Below the pieces are notes generated by a model, which was given only the letters and a program-made list of their open reading frames with translations, searched no databases and was not told where the DNA came from. A stretch of DNA of 64,000 nt from assembly GCA_013215445.1 (NCBI GenBank), contig JABSRA010000009.1, positions 1 through 64,000 of the forward strand. Direction: 5' to 3'. The translations under genes were made by a program, and so were the position numbers. Shown in pieces: positions 45,265-55,098 of the stretch (position 1 is its first letter; every line of letters begins with the position of its first letter). The DNA comes from Oceanospirillaceae bacterium (lineage in GTDB: Bacteria; Pseudomonadota; Gammaproteobacteria; Pseudomonadales; Balneatricaceae).

Positions 45265-46008
45265 CTACACCGGCCAGCCAGAAGCGATTAACTTGATACC
45301 GATAATTAACAACATGCTCAAAATAATCCTCATGAACAATGCTTGATTAATTTTCTTCTGGATCACTAGTCCCAGTTTAACCCCCAGCCAAGCGACCGGT
45401 GCTAACATCGCGCCAATCAGCAGATTATCGGTATTGATCTGTCCCAGCACCATATAGGGCAGTAATTTTACCAAGTTTATCGCGGTAAAAAAGTACACCG
45501 CCGTTGCCAGAAAATCTTCTTTACTCAATTTAAGCGGCAACAGATAAAAATTCAGTGGTGGACCACCCGCATGGGCGATAAAACTGGTTAAACCCGCCAC
45601 TAGTGCACAGATTCTCCCTATCCAAGGGTGGCCAGCTGTATCGAGCTTAATGCCCTGTAACAATCCCCAGAGTGAAAAAACCACTGACATAATGCCCAGT
45701 GATAACATCAGTATTTGCTCGTCAAAGAAATCGTAGAGCAGATAGCCCAGTACAATACCCGTGATAGCAGGGGGCAGTAACAACCGCAGCAAATCATTGC
45801 GCTGCTTACCCCACCATGCTTTGACGCTTAATATGTCCATAAAAATCAATAGCGGTAACATAATCGCCGCTGCCCGTAATGGCCCTATTTGCAGCGCCAT
45901 CAATGGCACCGCAATCACGCCAATGCCACCGGCAAAACCTGATTTAGAGATACCGGTGATTAATACCGCGATGATGGCCAACAGCCAAAATACAGTTGTC
46001 TCTTGCAT
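45265..46008 (-). CDS. TauE/SafE family permease
   Basis: A 247-residue membrane protein with about eight helices. It shows GISKSGFAGGIGVIAVPLMA near the N-terminus and the repeat-like HAGGPPLNFYLLPLKLSKED in the middle, typical of the TauE/SafE (DUF81) sulfite/organosulfonate/anion exporter family. Substrate unknown. It ends 342 bp from dgcA (convergent) and lies 61 bp after the FAH-type hydrolase on the same strand, so it may be the last gene of the sugar operon and export an acidic product. A decayed copy of its 3' half lies at 37899-38255. Confidence 0.85.
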   Translation of the reverse strand: MQETTVFWLLAIIAVLITGISKSGFAGGIGVIAVPLMALQIGPLRAAAIMLPLLIFMDILSVKAWWGKQRNDLLRLLLPPAITGIVLGYLLYDFFDEQILMLSLGIMSVVFSLWGLLQGIKLDTAGHPWIGRICALVAGLTSFIAHAGGPPLNFYLLPLKLSKEDFLATAVYFFTAINLVKLLPYMVLGQINTDNLLIGAMLAPVAWLGVKLGLVIQKKINQALFMRIILSMLLIIGIKLIASGWPV

Positions 46009-46068
46009 GACTACTCACAAACCTATGCAGAATTACCGGCCTGCACAGTTGCACAGGCCTCGTTTAGT

Positions 46069-46914
46069 TTACTCGCTATCGACCACATTCTGACGCTGTA
46101 CGCCGAGGCCGGTGATACCCAACTCAATTTTATCCCCAGGCTTTAAATATAGCGATGGCTGCTGCCCCATACCGACACCTGGAGGGGTGCCTGTCGAGAT
46201 AACATCACCCGGCTGCAAACTCATGAATTGTGATAAATAAGCGACGATATGGGCCACACCGTATACCATGGTGTTAGTACTACCATCCTGATAACGCTGC
46301 TCATTAACCTCTAAATACATGCTCAGCGCTTGCGGCTGCGGTATTTCATCACGCGTCACTAACCAGGGACCGATGGGGCCAAAAGTATCACAAGATTTAC
46401 CCTTCACCCACTGTCCCGCTCGCTCCAACTGGAAATCACGCTCCGACAGGTCATTCACTACACAGTAGCCTGCCACGTAATCCAGTGCATTGGCCTCGTC
46501 GATATATTTGGCCTCTTTACCTATCACCACCCCCAGCTCCACTTCCCAATCAGTCGCCTTCGAAGTGCGCGGAATTTCAACATTGTCATGGGCACCCATG
46601 ATTGCCGAAGTTGCCTTAAAGAATATCACTGGCTCGGGAGGTACTTCCATACCCGCTTCAGCAGCGTGATCTGAATAGTTGAGACCAATACAAATAAACT
46701 TGCCTACTTTACCGACACAGGCACCGATACGTACACCTGCATCAACAGCGGGCAATAGCGCTAAATCTAAGGCTCTGATCTTCGCCATACTAGCATCGCT
46801 TAAATTATCCGCATCCACATCAGAGATATGCGCTGATAAATCACGGATAACGCCATCATTATCTAAAATACCAGGCTGTTCAGACCCTTTTTCACCAAAA
46901 CGTAATAATTTCAT
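46069..46914 (-). CDS. FAH-family hydrolase, likely 2,4-diketo-3-deoxy-L-fuconate hydrolase
   Basis: A 281-residue fumarylacetoacetate-hydrolase-family enzyme. Metal ligands are in DWEVELGVVIG and VVNDLSERDFQ. CIGLNYSDHAAEAGMEVP, GKSCDTFGPIGPWL and STGTPPGVGMG are also conserved. In the oxidative L-fucose route such a protein splits 2,4-diketo-3-deoxy-L-fuconate into pyruvate and L-lactate, and the SDR, AKR and dehydratase neighbours fit this. The frame extends four codons to a TTG, but GAGG before the ATG at 46914 (MKLLRF) is better. Activity on a related diketo acid is possible. Confidence 0.82.
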   Translation of the reverse strand: MKLLRFGEKGSEQPGILDNDGVIRDLSAHISDVDADNLSDASMAKIRALDLALLPAVDAGVRIGACVGKVGKFICIGLNYSDHAAEAGMEVPPEPVIFFKATSAIMGAHDNVEIPRTSKATDWEVELGVVIGKEAKYIDEANALDYVAGYCVVNDLSERDFQLERAGQWVKGKSCDTFGPIGPWLVTRDEIPQPQALSMYLEVNEQRYQDGSTNTMVYGVAHIVAYLSQFMSLQPGDVISTGTPPGVGMGQQPSLYLKPGDKIELGITGLGVQRQNVVDSE

Positions 46915-47049
46915 ACCTAACCTCAAAATGGGCCTCAGCGGCCCAGTGATAACACGTTTGAAACTCTCTTATCCAACCGCTAAAACTGCTCGATTATCCC
47001 GATAAAAAACGGCGAGTTGTTTCCTTTATTTCATTTCTTCTTTACTTTT

Positions 47050-47793
<744 letters not shown>

Positions 47794-47925
47794 TTAATCG
47801 CAGCATTTAAGCGCTGATCATTATTAACAAATGGTAGTATTTAGTGGGTGATGGGCATCGATAATACTGCAACTCTGCTCGGCATTACCCACACTTATAG
47901 CGGTTGCCCATACCTTTATGCTGGT

Positions 47926-48954
47926 TTATCCCCTGGCTGCTATCGGCGCATTGGGGTGTAACAGGTTTTTATCTTTTAGCTCTTGCCACAGCTCTGTCTT
48001 AATCTGCGACTTTAGCGTCGCACAATTGAGCATCACTTCTGTGGCAGATTGCCCCCCGGGAATCACACTGACCACACTGGCATGTAACATCGGGAACTGG
48101 ATCGCCGCCTGTGCTATAGACACCTGATAACTAAGACAAACCTTCTCTATAGCCGCCACTCTCTGCTTGATGTTAGCAGGTGCCAACTCGTAATTATACA
48201 TCGCATTTTTGATTGCCCCGGTCGCCAAAATACCAGAATTAAACGGCCCACCCAAGACGATACCTGCACCCTGCTTTTCACACAGCGGTAAAAAAGACTC
48301 CAGTGCTGCCTGCTCTAATAACGTATAGCGACCGGCCAGTAAAAACAGATCAAAATCGCCCAGCAGCGCCATCTTTTCACAGACTTGCCACTCGTTTACC
48401 CCAACCCCGATGGCGGCAATATCACCGTTTTTACGCAGTTCACAGAGGGCCTGATAACCGCCTTCCATCACCTCATCAACCCGTTGATCCGAGGCCTGTT
48501 GTGAGCCGTGGGTAAAGATATCAACATCGTGAATATACATAATATCTAAACGGTCTAATTTGAGCCGCTGTAAGCTCTGCTCAAACGAGCGCATCACTCC
48601 AGCGTAAGAGTAATCGTAGACAATTTTATTATGGGGGGTATTAACGAAGGCACCTGAATTTACTTCACTGGCGGCGCAAGGGACTAATAATTTTCCCACT
48701 TTAGTGGATATCTGATAGCTCTCTCGCGGCAAGTTTGCCAAGAAATCAGCGAGACGCATCTCGGATAAGCCATGACCGTAGTGAGGCGCGGTATCAAAAT
48801 AGCGAATACCACTACTCCACGCCGCCTCCAAGGTCTGCCTCGCCTGGACATCAGAGAGGGTCCGATATAAATTCCCCAGCGGTGCGCAACCAAAACCCAA
48901 CTCAGACAATTTTATTTCTTTCCCTCTCGAGGTGATAAATGTGTTCTGCTTCAT
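47926..48954 (-). CDS. Aldo/keto reductase, likely L-fucose (D-threo-aldose) 1-dehydrogenase
   Basis: A 342-residue aldo-keto reductase with the catalytic tetrad in FDTAPHYGHG (Asp, Tyr), STKVGKL (Lys) and MYIHDVD (His). It resembles L-fucose/L-galactose dehydrogenases and pyridoxal 4-dehydrogenase rather than classic reductases. In this cluster it should oxidise the aldose at C1 to the lactone, the first pathway step. Its ATG overlaps the stop of the ABC ATPase gene (ATGA), so it is part of the transporter operon. Confidence 0.8.
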   Translation of the reverse strand: MKQNTFITSRGKEIKLSELGFGCAPLGNLYRTLSDVQARQTLEAAWSSGIRYFDTAPHYGHGLSEMRLADFLANLPRESYQISTKVGKLLVPCAASEVNSGAFVNTPHNKIVYDYSYAGVMRSFEQSLQRLKLDRLDIMYIHDVDIFTHGSQQASDQRVDEVMEGGYQALCELRKNGDIAAIGVGVNEWQVCEKMALLGDFDLFLLAGRYTLLEQAALESFLPLCEKQGAGIVLGGPFNSGILATGAIKNAMYNYELAPANIKQRVAAIEKVCLSYQVSIAQAAIQFPMLHASVVSVIPGGQSATEVMLNCATLKSQIKTELWQELKDKNLLHPNAPIAARG

Positions 48955-50024
48955 ACTGCTTCACCTACTCTGAGGCGTAACTCTGAGTGTTTATCAAATA
49001 AATACACCCTGCTCGAGGTGATTTTAATACTCACTTTAGCACCCATTTGTGACTCGAAATCGGCATTCATTCTCACCACTATTTGCGCGGTTGCTCTCTC
49101 ATCCTCGATAGAGCAAGTCACAATGGTCTCATCCCCCGTCAGCTCGATAGAATATATCTCTGCACTGATCTGCCCACCTGCGTCGACAATGGTAATATCC
49201 TCGGGTCTAACGCCCAAGATTACCCCTGCTTGATCGGACATTTCAGCACAGTCATATTCACAGGCTTCACTGCGAAATACCCCCCCTTTAATCGCGCCGC
49301 GAATAAAATTCATCTGCGGAGAGCCGACAAAACTTGCCACAAACAAATTCGCCGGATTGTTGTAGATTTCACGCGGCGGTGCCAACTGCTGCACCACCCC
49401 CTGATTAATCACCGCCACTTTGTCGGCTAAGGTCATCGCTTCTATTTGATCGTGGGTAACATAGACAGTGGTCACGGCCAATTTCTTTTGTAAATGCTTT
49501 AGCTCTGCGCGCATCTGCGAGCGCAACTGCGCGTCTAAGTTAGATAACGGCTCATCCATCAAGAATAATTTAGGACGGCGCACCATGGCTCTGGCTAGCG
49601 CCACGCGCTGGCGCTGGCCCCCTGATAGTTGCTTTGGATAGCGCTGTAAGTAGTCTTCTAAGTGCACCGCTTTGGCTGCCTCTAATACCGCCTTCTCCCG
49701 CTCAGGCGTTGGCATTTTACGCATCAACAGAGGGTAGCCGATGTTTTCTGCCACACTCATGTGCGGGTAGAGCGCGTAGCTCTGAAAGACCATCGCGATA
49801 TCACGGTACTTAGGTAATACATTGGTGACTTCTTGCCCCTGGATATAGACCTCTCCAGCACTGGCAGTTTCTAACCCTGCGATCACCCGCAACAAGGTAG
49901 TTTTGCCACAACCTGAGGGGCCTAATAAGACTAAAAACTGCCCCTCTTCAATAGTTAGATCGACCCCTTTAACCACTTCGGTACTGCCGTAGCTCTTGCG
50001 AATCCCCGTTAGTTTTACGCTCAT
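48951..50024 (-). CDS. CUT1 sugar ABC transporter ATP-binding protein (UgpC/MsmK type)
   Basis: A 357-residue ATPase with Walker A GPSGCGKTT, signature LSGGQRQRVALARAM and Walker B LFLMDEPLSNLDAQL, followed by TOBE/OB regulatory domains (about 240-350). This is the MalK/UgpC/MsmK type. It is fourth in the operon after the binding protein and two permeases and overlaps the aldo-keto reductase gene by 4 bp, tying transport to catabolism. Substrate is inferred from neighbours as L-fucose or a similar aldose. Confidence 0.9.
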   Translation of the reverse strand: MSVKLTGIRKSYGSTEVVKGVDLTIEEGQFLVLLGPSGCGKTTLLRVIAGLETASAGEVYIQGQEVTNVLPKYRDIAMVFQSYALYPHMSVAENIGYPLLMRKMPTPEREKAVLEAAKAVHLEDYLQRYPKQLSGGQRQRVALARAMVRRPKLFLMDEPLSNLDAQLRSQMRAELKHLQKKLAVTTVYVTHDQIEAMTLADKVAVINQGVVQQLAPPREIYNNPANLFVASFVGSPQMNFIRGAIKGGVFRSEACEYDCAEMSDQAGVILGVRPEDITIVDAGGQISAEIYSIELTGDETIVTCSIEDERATAQIVVRMNADFESQMGAKVSIKITSSRVYLFDKHSELRLRVGEAV

Positions 50025-50108
50025 TTTCTAATTCCTTTCCATCATTATTCTTATAATGTGTAGTTATTCTTGTCGCTATCGCTCTTTAACTTTTTAACTG
50101 CGAAGCTA

Positions 50109-51161
50109 CTACCCTTTAACCGCCCCAGCCAACTGGCCTTTATTGATTAACTTACCAATAAAGCCCGCGGCGATTAAAACGGGGATGATCATCACCACAA
50201 TCAGCACTGACATATACCACCACTGCGGCCCGCGGGTGGCATTTTGTGCCGCCACCATTAACGGCATGGTCTGGGCATCGACCGTGGAGAGAAACAATGC
50301 CAGCAAATACTCGTTCCAGGAGAGAATTAAAATCAGCATGGTAGTCGCCGCTAAACCAGGTTTAGCCAGCGGCAGATAAATGGTCAAAAATACCCGCATC
50401 CGCGAGGCGCCATCCAGCATCGCACTCTCTTCTAACTCCACCGGAATTTTGGCAAAAAAGTCGCGCATTAACCACACGGCTATCGGCAAGTTGACCGCCA
50501 TATAAGTGACGATCAAGGCAAAGTGCGTGTCCAGCAAACCCAGTTGCTGAAACATAATGTAAATGGGTAATACTGAGACTACTGGCGGCATAATCCGCTG
50601 GGAGATAATCCAAAACAAAATATCATTGTTGCCGAGGGTACGGCTAAAATGGCGACTAAACGACAGTACAAAAATAACGAATAAGGCCGCGCCTATGCTC
50701 AGCGACAACTGCCACTGCATACCGATTGCCACCGTCAAATACACCACCAGCCCCACCGCACCAATAAAGCCTATAATGCTGCCAAGTTTGGGTTTGTACT
50801 CTATTCTAGTCAGTGCATAGGCCGACATAGAACCGATAAATACCGCCAGCACCGTACTGATCGAGGCAATAATGATCGAATTCAAATAGGGCCTGAGCGT
50901 ATCTTGCCCCAAATCGATAAAGATATACTTCCAGGCGTGCAACGAGGGTTCAAAATCGATAAAGGGAATGTAATAGGGCCCATCGGAAACGTGAATCGGC
51001 AGCTTAAACGAGGTGACGAACAGCCAGTACAGCGGAAACAACACCACAAAACTCCAGACAAACAGGATGCTGTAGGTAAATACTTTATTCAGCGGTGACA
51101 TCGACTGCAAATTTTTCGGTTCGCTAATTCTCTGCCACAGGCTTCTTGTTGCTAAACTCAT
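50109..51161 (-). CDS. CUT1 sugar ABC transporter permease (MalG type)
   Basis: A 350-residue permease, longer than MalG (about 296). The usual six-helix core includes SAYALTRI near its start, and the coupling loop is MLDGASRMRVFLTIYLPLAK. The extra length comes from two hydrophobic stretches (about 135-175) between TM2 and the core, which may add a helical hairpin. It starts 23 bp after the MalF-type gene. Confidence 0.87.
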   Translation of the reverse strand: MSLATRSLWQRISEPKNLQSMSPLNKVFTYSILFVWSFVVLFPLYWLFVTSFKLPIHVSDGPYYIPFIDFEPSLHAWKYIFIDLGQDTLRPYLNSIIIASISTVLAVFIGSMSAYALTRIEYKPKLGSIIGFIGAVGLVVYLTVAIGMQWQLSLSIGAALFVIFVLSFSRHFSRTLGNNDILFWIISQRIMPPVVSVLPIYIMFQQLGLLDTHFALIVTYMAVNLPIAVWLMRDFFAKIPVELEESAMLDGASRMRVFLTIYLPLAKPGLAATTMLILILSWNEYLLALFLSTVDAQTMPLMVAAQNATRGPQWWYMSVLIVVMIIPVLIAAGFIGKLINKGQLAGAVKG

Positions 51162-51184
51162 CTCTCTCTCCTAGGGTGCGCCTG

Positions 51185-52306
51185 TTATGCGCCTTTGGCC
51201 GCTGTGCGCTGACCGACAAAGTTAAAAAAGGAAACACATATCACCACTGCGACAAATAACAGCGAGTAGCCGACCGCTGCCGATCCGCCTAAGTCTTGGG
51301 TGCGCCAGGCGATAAAGGAATGTAATGTCATAGATTCTGTGGCGATGCCCGGTCCACCGTTGGTTAAAATATTCGGTAGATCAATAATTTTGAAGGCCTC
51401 AATTAAACGAATCAGTACCGCGGTCGCTGCCACAGCCGCTATCGATGGAAAGGTAATATCTTTAAAGATACGCCAGCTCCCGGCACCATCTAACTGCGCC
51501 GCCTCTACTTGCTCTTTGGGTTGATTTTCAATCGCCGCCAACAACACCATGAACAAAAACGGAATCCACTGCCAAGAGTCACCGATCAATACCACCCAGC
51601 GGGCCAGCCAGGCATCGGCCGCCCAGGAGAACTCCGCCAGCCCAAACATTGACCAAATAGGTGCAAAGGGCCCCTGCGACATATCCATCAACATTCTAAA
51701 CGCGTAGGCGATGCCCACTGGGGTGACCATAATAGGAATAAAAAAGGCCATGCGGAAAAAGTGTTTACCGCGAATTTTTTGCGCACATAACAGCGCCAGA
51801 CCCAGCGCGATCACAAACTGAATAGAGACTCCGACAAACACGTAAAACAGTGTCACCATTAAAGAGCCCGGATAACCACTGCCATTGAGCACACTAAAAG
51901 CCAGCATGGTTAACATCATAATGACTATAACAGTGATTGAACGTCCTATGGTGCCTATCACTGAGACAGTACCAGAGCGAAAGTAGCACCACAGCCAATA
52001 ACAAAAACTCAGGGCGAAAAAGCCGATAATCAGCCATTCCCAGAACAAGAACTCACCGAAAGTTCCCAGAAAATGATACTGCTGAGAACCTGAAAATAAT
52101 TTTTTGAAATTGCGTAGTCCGACATATTTCAGCTCGAAACCACCCGAGACTAATTTAAAGCGGGACAGCGCTAAATAAGCGGACAGCAACAGTGGATAAA
52201 CCGCTAAAAAAAGAATGATTAAAACAGTGGGTAGAATTAGTAATTGCGGCGTAAGCTGATCGATACGCTGCGCAAAACCCACCTTAGGTTGCTTGACCTC
52301 AGACAT
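51185..52306 (-). CDS. CUT1 sugar ABC transporter permease (MalF type)
   Basis: A 373-residue permease with the coupling loop QLDGAGSWRIFKDITFPSIA and the closing SLLFVAVVICVSFFNFVGQR. Two additional hydrophobic stretches (about 90-110 and 120-145) lie between TM1 and the core, mirroring the extra segment in the MalG-type partner. This pair may therefore form an unusual CUT1 channel. It is separated from the binding-protein gene by a hairpin and T-tract. Confidence 0.87.
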   Translation of the reverse strand: MSEVKQPKVGFAQRIDQLTPQLLILPTVLIILFLAVYPLLLSAYLALSRFKLVSGGFELKYVGLRNFKKLFSGSQQYHFLGTFGEFLFWEWLIIGFFALSFCYWLWCYFRSGTVSVIGTIGRSITVIVIMMLTMLAFSVLNGSGYPGSLMVTLFYVFVGVSIQFVIALGLALLCAQKIRGKHFFRMAFFIPIMVTPVGIAYAFRMLMDMSQGPFAPIWSMFGLAEFSWAADAWLARWVVLIGDSWQWIPFLFMVLLAAIENQPKEQVEAAQLDGAGSWRIFKDITFPSIAAVAATAVLIRLIEAFKIIDLPNILTNGGPGIATESMTLHSFIAWRTQDLGGSAAVGYSLLFVAVVICVSFFNFVGQRTAAKGA

Positions 52307-52334
52307 GGTTATCCTTTAAAAGTAGGGTGTAGTC

Positions 52335-52383
52335 AAAAAAAATAAAAAGCGTGCAGCCAACCTTAGAGACAGGCCAGCCACAC
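52335..52383 (-). terminator. Intra-operon terminator/attenuator after the sugar-binding protein gene
   Basis: On the minus strand GTGTGGCTGGCCT (52383-52371) pairs with AGGTTGGCTGCAC (52363-52351) over 13 bp, counting G-U pairs. A run of T (52348-52335, broken only by one A) follows. It begins 15 bp after the binding-protein stop. Partial termination here would give more binding protein than permease. Confidence 0.65.
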
Positions 52384-52397
52384 ACTGGGCAAGAGGG

Positions 52398-53903
52398 TTA
52401 CAGACCCAGAGTTGCCTTGTAGAGTTTCAACTGCTCTTCTTTACCAAGATCTTCATTGAGCTCATTCCAACCTTCTTCAATCGAAGACATGGTTTGATTA
52501 ACATCGATCTCACCGGCCAAGAAACGCGCGATAGCGGTATCTAACACCACTTGCTGGTAGTTTTGGTTCTTCGGAATACGCAGATCTAACATCATGTTAG
52601 GGCTATTGAGACTGTCTTTAATCGCCCCTAGGTAGTTTTCAGCGGCTTCTTTACTCATGCCCGACGCTAACCAACCTTGCATGTTGCTAAATTGTGACAG
52701 ACGGTAAGGATTAAAACCGGTGGCGCCGATGGTCACATCGACATTAGACTGAGCAGGTTGCGAGACATACGAGAAGTACTCGTAAGCGGCCTGCTTAACT
52801 TTATCATCCGCCGAGGCGTTAATTCCGCCAGACCAACCGCCAAAGGCAGCGTAAGGTGCGCGGTTAACGCCGTCCACAGCGTAGGGGCAAGTCTTAGTCG
52901 TACAAGTTTCTAGTTTGCCAGTCGCACGATTCAGTATTTTGGTAGAACCTGGCAACATTGCCGCGCCAACTTTATCGATGACTTTCGATGAAGCGGGATC
53001 TGCCGCTAACGGACCTACGTCACCCCAGTCAATGGTCAGTGCACAGCGCCCAGCGGTAAACAGACCTCGAGTATCGCCCACATCTAAGTTAATTTCGTCA
53101 GGCGGTGCATATTTGCTAGTTTCTTTGTAGATATGCAACGCGGCACCAAAAGCTTCATTATTCACCAGCGGCTGCATGTCTTTGGTATCAAAGAATGCCC
53201 CCTGCTTAGTCCCTTCACCTTGTAGGTAACCACCGGCAATCGACATCACTGCCCAATAGGCTTGAGCATTACGTTTTTTCGAGATACAAGAACCATAGTC
53301 GGGTTTGCCATCCCCATTCATGTCTTTACCATGCACCGCTTTGGCAATTGCCAGGTACTCGTCCCAAGTATTAGGTGGGGTTAGTCCCGCGGCTTTAAGC
53401 ACATCAGTACGGTAGTAAATCATGTGGAAATCGCCATCTAGCGTCAGTAGATAGTTCTTACCTTTATATTGGGTGGAGAAAGAGCGAAAGAAAGGACTGA
53501 TATCACTCTCTTCTAACGCTTCGTCTTGAGCGACATTGGCGGTAATGTCCTGCAGATAACCTGGCTCTGCATAATCGACCATCCACTGCGGGGCAAATAC
53601 AGCGGCATCAACACTGTTGGTACCCGTGGCAAAGTCGGTGAGTAATTTAGTGTATAGATCCGAAAATGGCACGGTAATGATATTGATAGTGGCGCCGGTT
53701 AACGCCTTAAATTCGGGGGCGTGACGCTGTAGCGGCTCGGCAATTTGCGGGCCGGTAAAAGTCATAACATTCACCGTGACACCGTCGAATTTCTTCGCCA
53801 CTGCGGTATTAGCACCGAGTGCCAGCACCATTGCGGAGGCCGCAGTGATACCACTTGCCAATTTAGTTAGCGTTAAACCTGAGGGTTTGCTGAATAATCT
53901 CAT
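52398..53903 (-). CDS. CUT1 sugar ABC transporter substrate-binding protein
   Basis: A 501-residue family-1 solute-binding protein, at the long end for this class (400-450 is common). The signal peptide spans about 1-36 (MVLALGANTAVAKK). The mature part shows VNVMTFTGPQIAEPLQRHAP, GDFHMIYYRTDVLKAAG, and a calcium-like loop GKDMNGDGKPDYG. A Cys pair in LETCTTKTCPYAVDG may form a disulfide. First gene of the operon, downstream of the GntR gene by 90 bp. The sugar cannot be read directly; L-fucose is inferred. Confidence 0.87.
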   Translation of the reverse strand: MRLFSKPSGLTLTKLASGITAASAMVLALGANTAVAKKFDGVTVNVMTFTGPQIAEPLQRHAPEFKALTGATINIITVPFSDLYTKLLTDFATGTNSVDAAVFAPQWMVDYAEPGYLQDITANVAQDEALEESDISPFFRSFSTQYKGKNYLLTLDGDFHMIYYRTDVLKAAGLTPPNTWDEYLAIAKAVHGKDMNGDGKPDYGSCISKKRNAQAYWAVMSIAGGYLQGEGTKQGAFFDTKDMQPLVNNEAFGAALHIYKETSKYAPPDEINLDVGDTRGLFTAGRCALTIDWGDVGPLAADPASSKVIDKVGAAMLPGSTKILNRATGKLETCTTKTCPYAVDGVNRAPYAAFGGWSGGINASADDKVKQAAYEYFSYVSQPAQSNVDVTIGATGFNPYRLSQFSNMQGWLASGMSKEAAENYLGAIKDSLNSPNMMLDLRIPKNQNYQQVVLDTAIARFLAGEIDVNQTMSSIEEGWNELNEDLGKEEQLKLYKATLGL

Positions 53904-53993
53904 CGTTTGTCGTCTCCATTGTTATATTTATTATGGGATTTACTTACCTTTACCGCCGATACCCATTAACCTAACGCACCAGTTTCATCGGGG

Positions 53994-54692
53994 TTATTTG
54001 TCCGCAAACAACTCGGGCTGTTCACTGAACATAATATCGATAAGAGCAACCACTTTGCTCACGTGTTGGGTCATGGCTAACGCTGCACCCTCCCCATCTG
54101 AATTTTTAATCGCATCTAAAATTGCCTTGTGCTCAAGATAGGTATCCTCTGGCCTACCTGGTGCTGACAACTGCATTTTACGCACCCTTGCCAACTGCGC
54201 ATACGCACCCTCAATCACCCGTTTGAGCCGGCTAAAACCGGTAAATTCACAGAGTAACTGGTGAAACTCTTCATCCAACTGATAAAAACTAGGGTAATCT
54301 TTATCCTCCACCGACGCTTTTTGATAGCGCACGTTACGCGTCAGTAGCAGCAACATCTCAGCACTGTGGTGCTCGGCCACTTGCCGAGCAATCGCCACTT
54401 CCAGCGCCTGGCGAATGAAGGCACTCTCTTTAACGTCACTGATGTGAAGTTTAGTGACGTAAGTACCGCGTTGCGGAAATACTTCTACCAACCGATCTTC
54501 GGTCAATTTGGCGATTGCCTCACTCACCGGAGTGCGTGATACCCCCAGTGCCTTGGCCACCTCTTCTTTGATGATGGCCATTCCCGGGGTTAAATTTTGA
54601 TCGACAATTGCGTCCAATAAAATTTCATACACTTGTCCAGAAAGTGCTTTGCTGCGGTCTATTTTGGCGTTCTGCAAAAACCTAAAAGGCAT
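53994..54692 (-). CDS. GntR-family regulator with FCD domain
   Basis: A 232-residue regulator. The N-terminal winged helix (about 12-78) holds EEVAKALGVSRTPVSEAIAK and FPQRGTYVTKL. The C-terminal FCD domain has the metal-binding set, including LDEEFHQLLCEF and a later YLEHKAILDAI. FCD regulators usually sense sugar acids or hydroxy acids. It lies upstream of the CUT1 operon on the same strand and diverges from the UxaA-type gene. A palindrome 25 bp above its start suggests autoregulation and control of both arms. GGGAAG precedes the ATG. Confidence 0.88.
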   Translation of the reverse strand: MPFRFLQNAKIDRSKALSGQVYEILLDAIVDQNLTPGMAIIKEEVAKALGVSRTPVSEAIAKLTEDRLVEVFPQRGTYVTKLHISDVKESAFIRQALEVAIARQVAEHHSAEMLLLLTRNVRYQKASVEDKDYPSFYQLDEEFHQLLCEFTGFSRLKRVIEGAYAQLARVRKMQLSAPGRPEDTYLEHKAILDAIKNSDGEGAALAMTQHVSKVVALIDIMFSEQPELFADK

Positions 54693-54716
54693 ATTATATA
54701 TCTTCCCGTGAACTAG

Positions 54717-54728
54717 CTAACATGTTAG
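54717..54728. promoter_or_regulatory. Candidate GntR operator
   Basis: CTAACATGTTAG is a perfect 12-bp palindrome placed 25 bp upstream of the GntR start and followed by GTGTGCTAGCAT, which repeats part of the GCTA motif. Size fits FCD-type GntR sites. Confidence 0.5.
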
Positions 54729-54810
54729 TGTGCTAGCATACATTAAGTCAAGGCTATTTTTTAAGCAGTTTTATGGGCTTATTTCCAGGCAGTATTATTA
54801 CATTTATAAT

Positions 54811-55008
54811 CCTAGATTCGACAGTTTGGTGCGAAACAGCTGGGTAATAAATGAGTGCACTTAGCAACAGAGAAAATGTAGTGGTCACCTTGCTGGTTTT
54901 ATGCAGGGATGCATTTATTTAGCGAATGCATGGATGCATAAGAGCCTGATGAGCATATTTTCTAGCTTTCTAGCTGCTTGATTATCGAATTGACTGTCGA
55001 ATCTTGCC
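54811..55008. mobile_element. About 198-bp degenerate MITE-like element related to 42653-42815
   Basis: The left end CCTAGATTCGACAGTTTG matches the other elements. The right end, read inward, keeps AAGATTCGACAGTCA but its last bases are altered (TTGCC in place of TAGG). The interior shares GTGCA, TAGCAA, AGAAAAT and GTGGTCACCTT in the same order with the element at 42653. The flanks ATAAT and CTAAT agree at four of five bases. It occupies most of the gap between the GntR and UxaA-type genes. Confidence 0.6.
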
Positions 55009-55098
55009 TAATGAGTACTCGCCGGCAATACTTCTCTACATGGACGCAGAGCTAGAGATCTACCGCTAGCGCCAGAAAAACAATGATAAGAGGCAATA

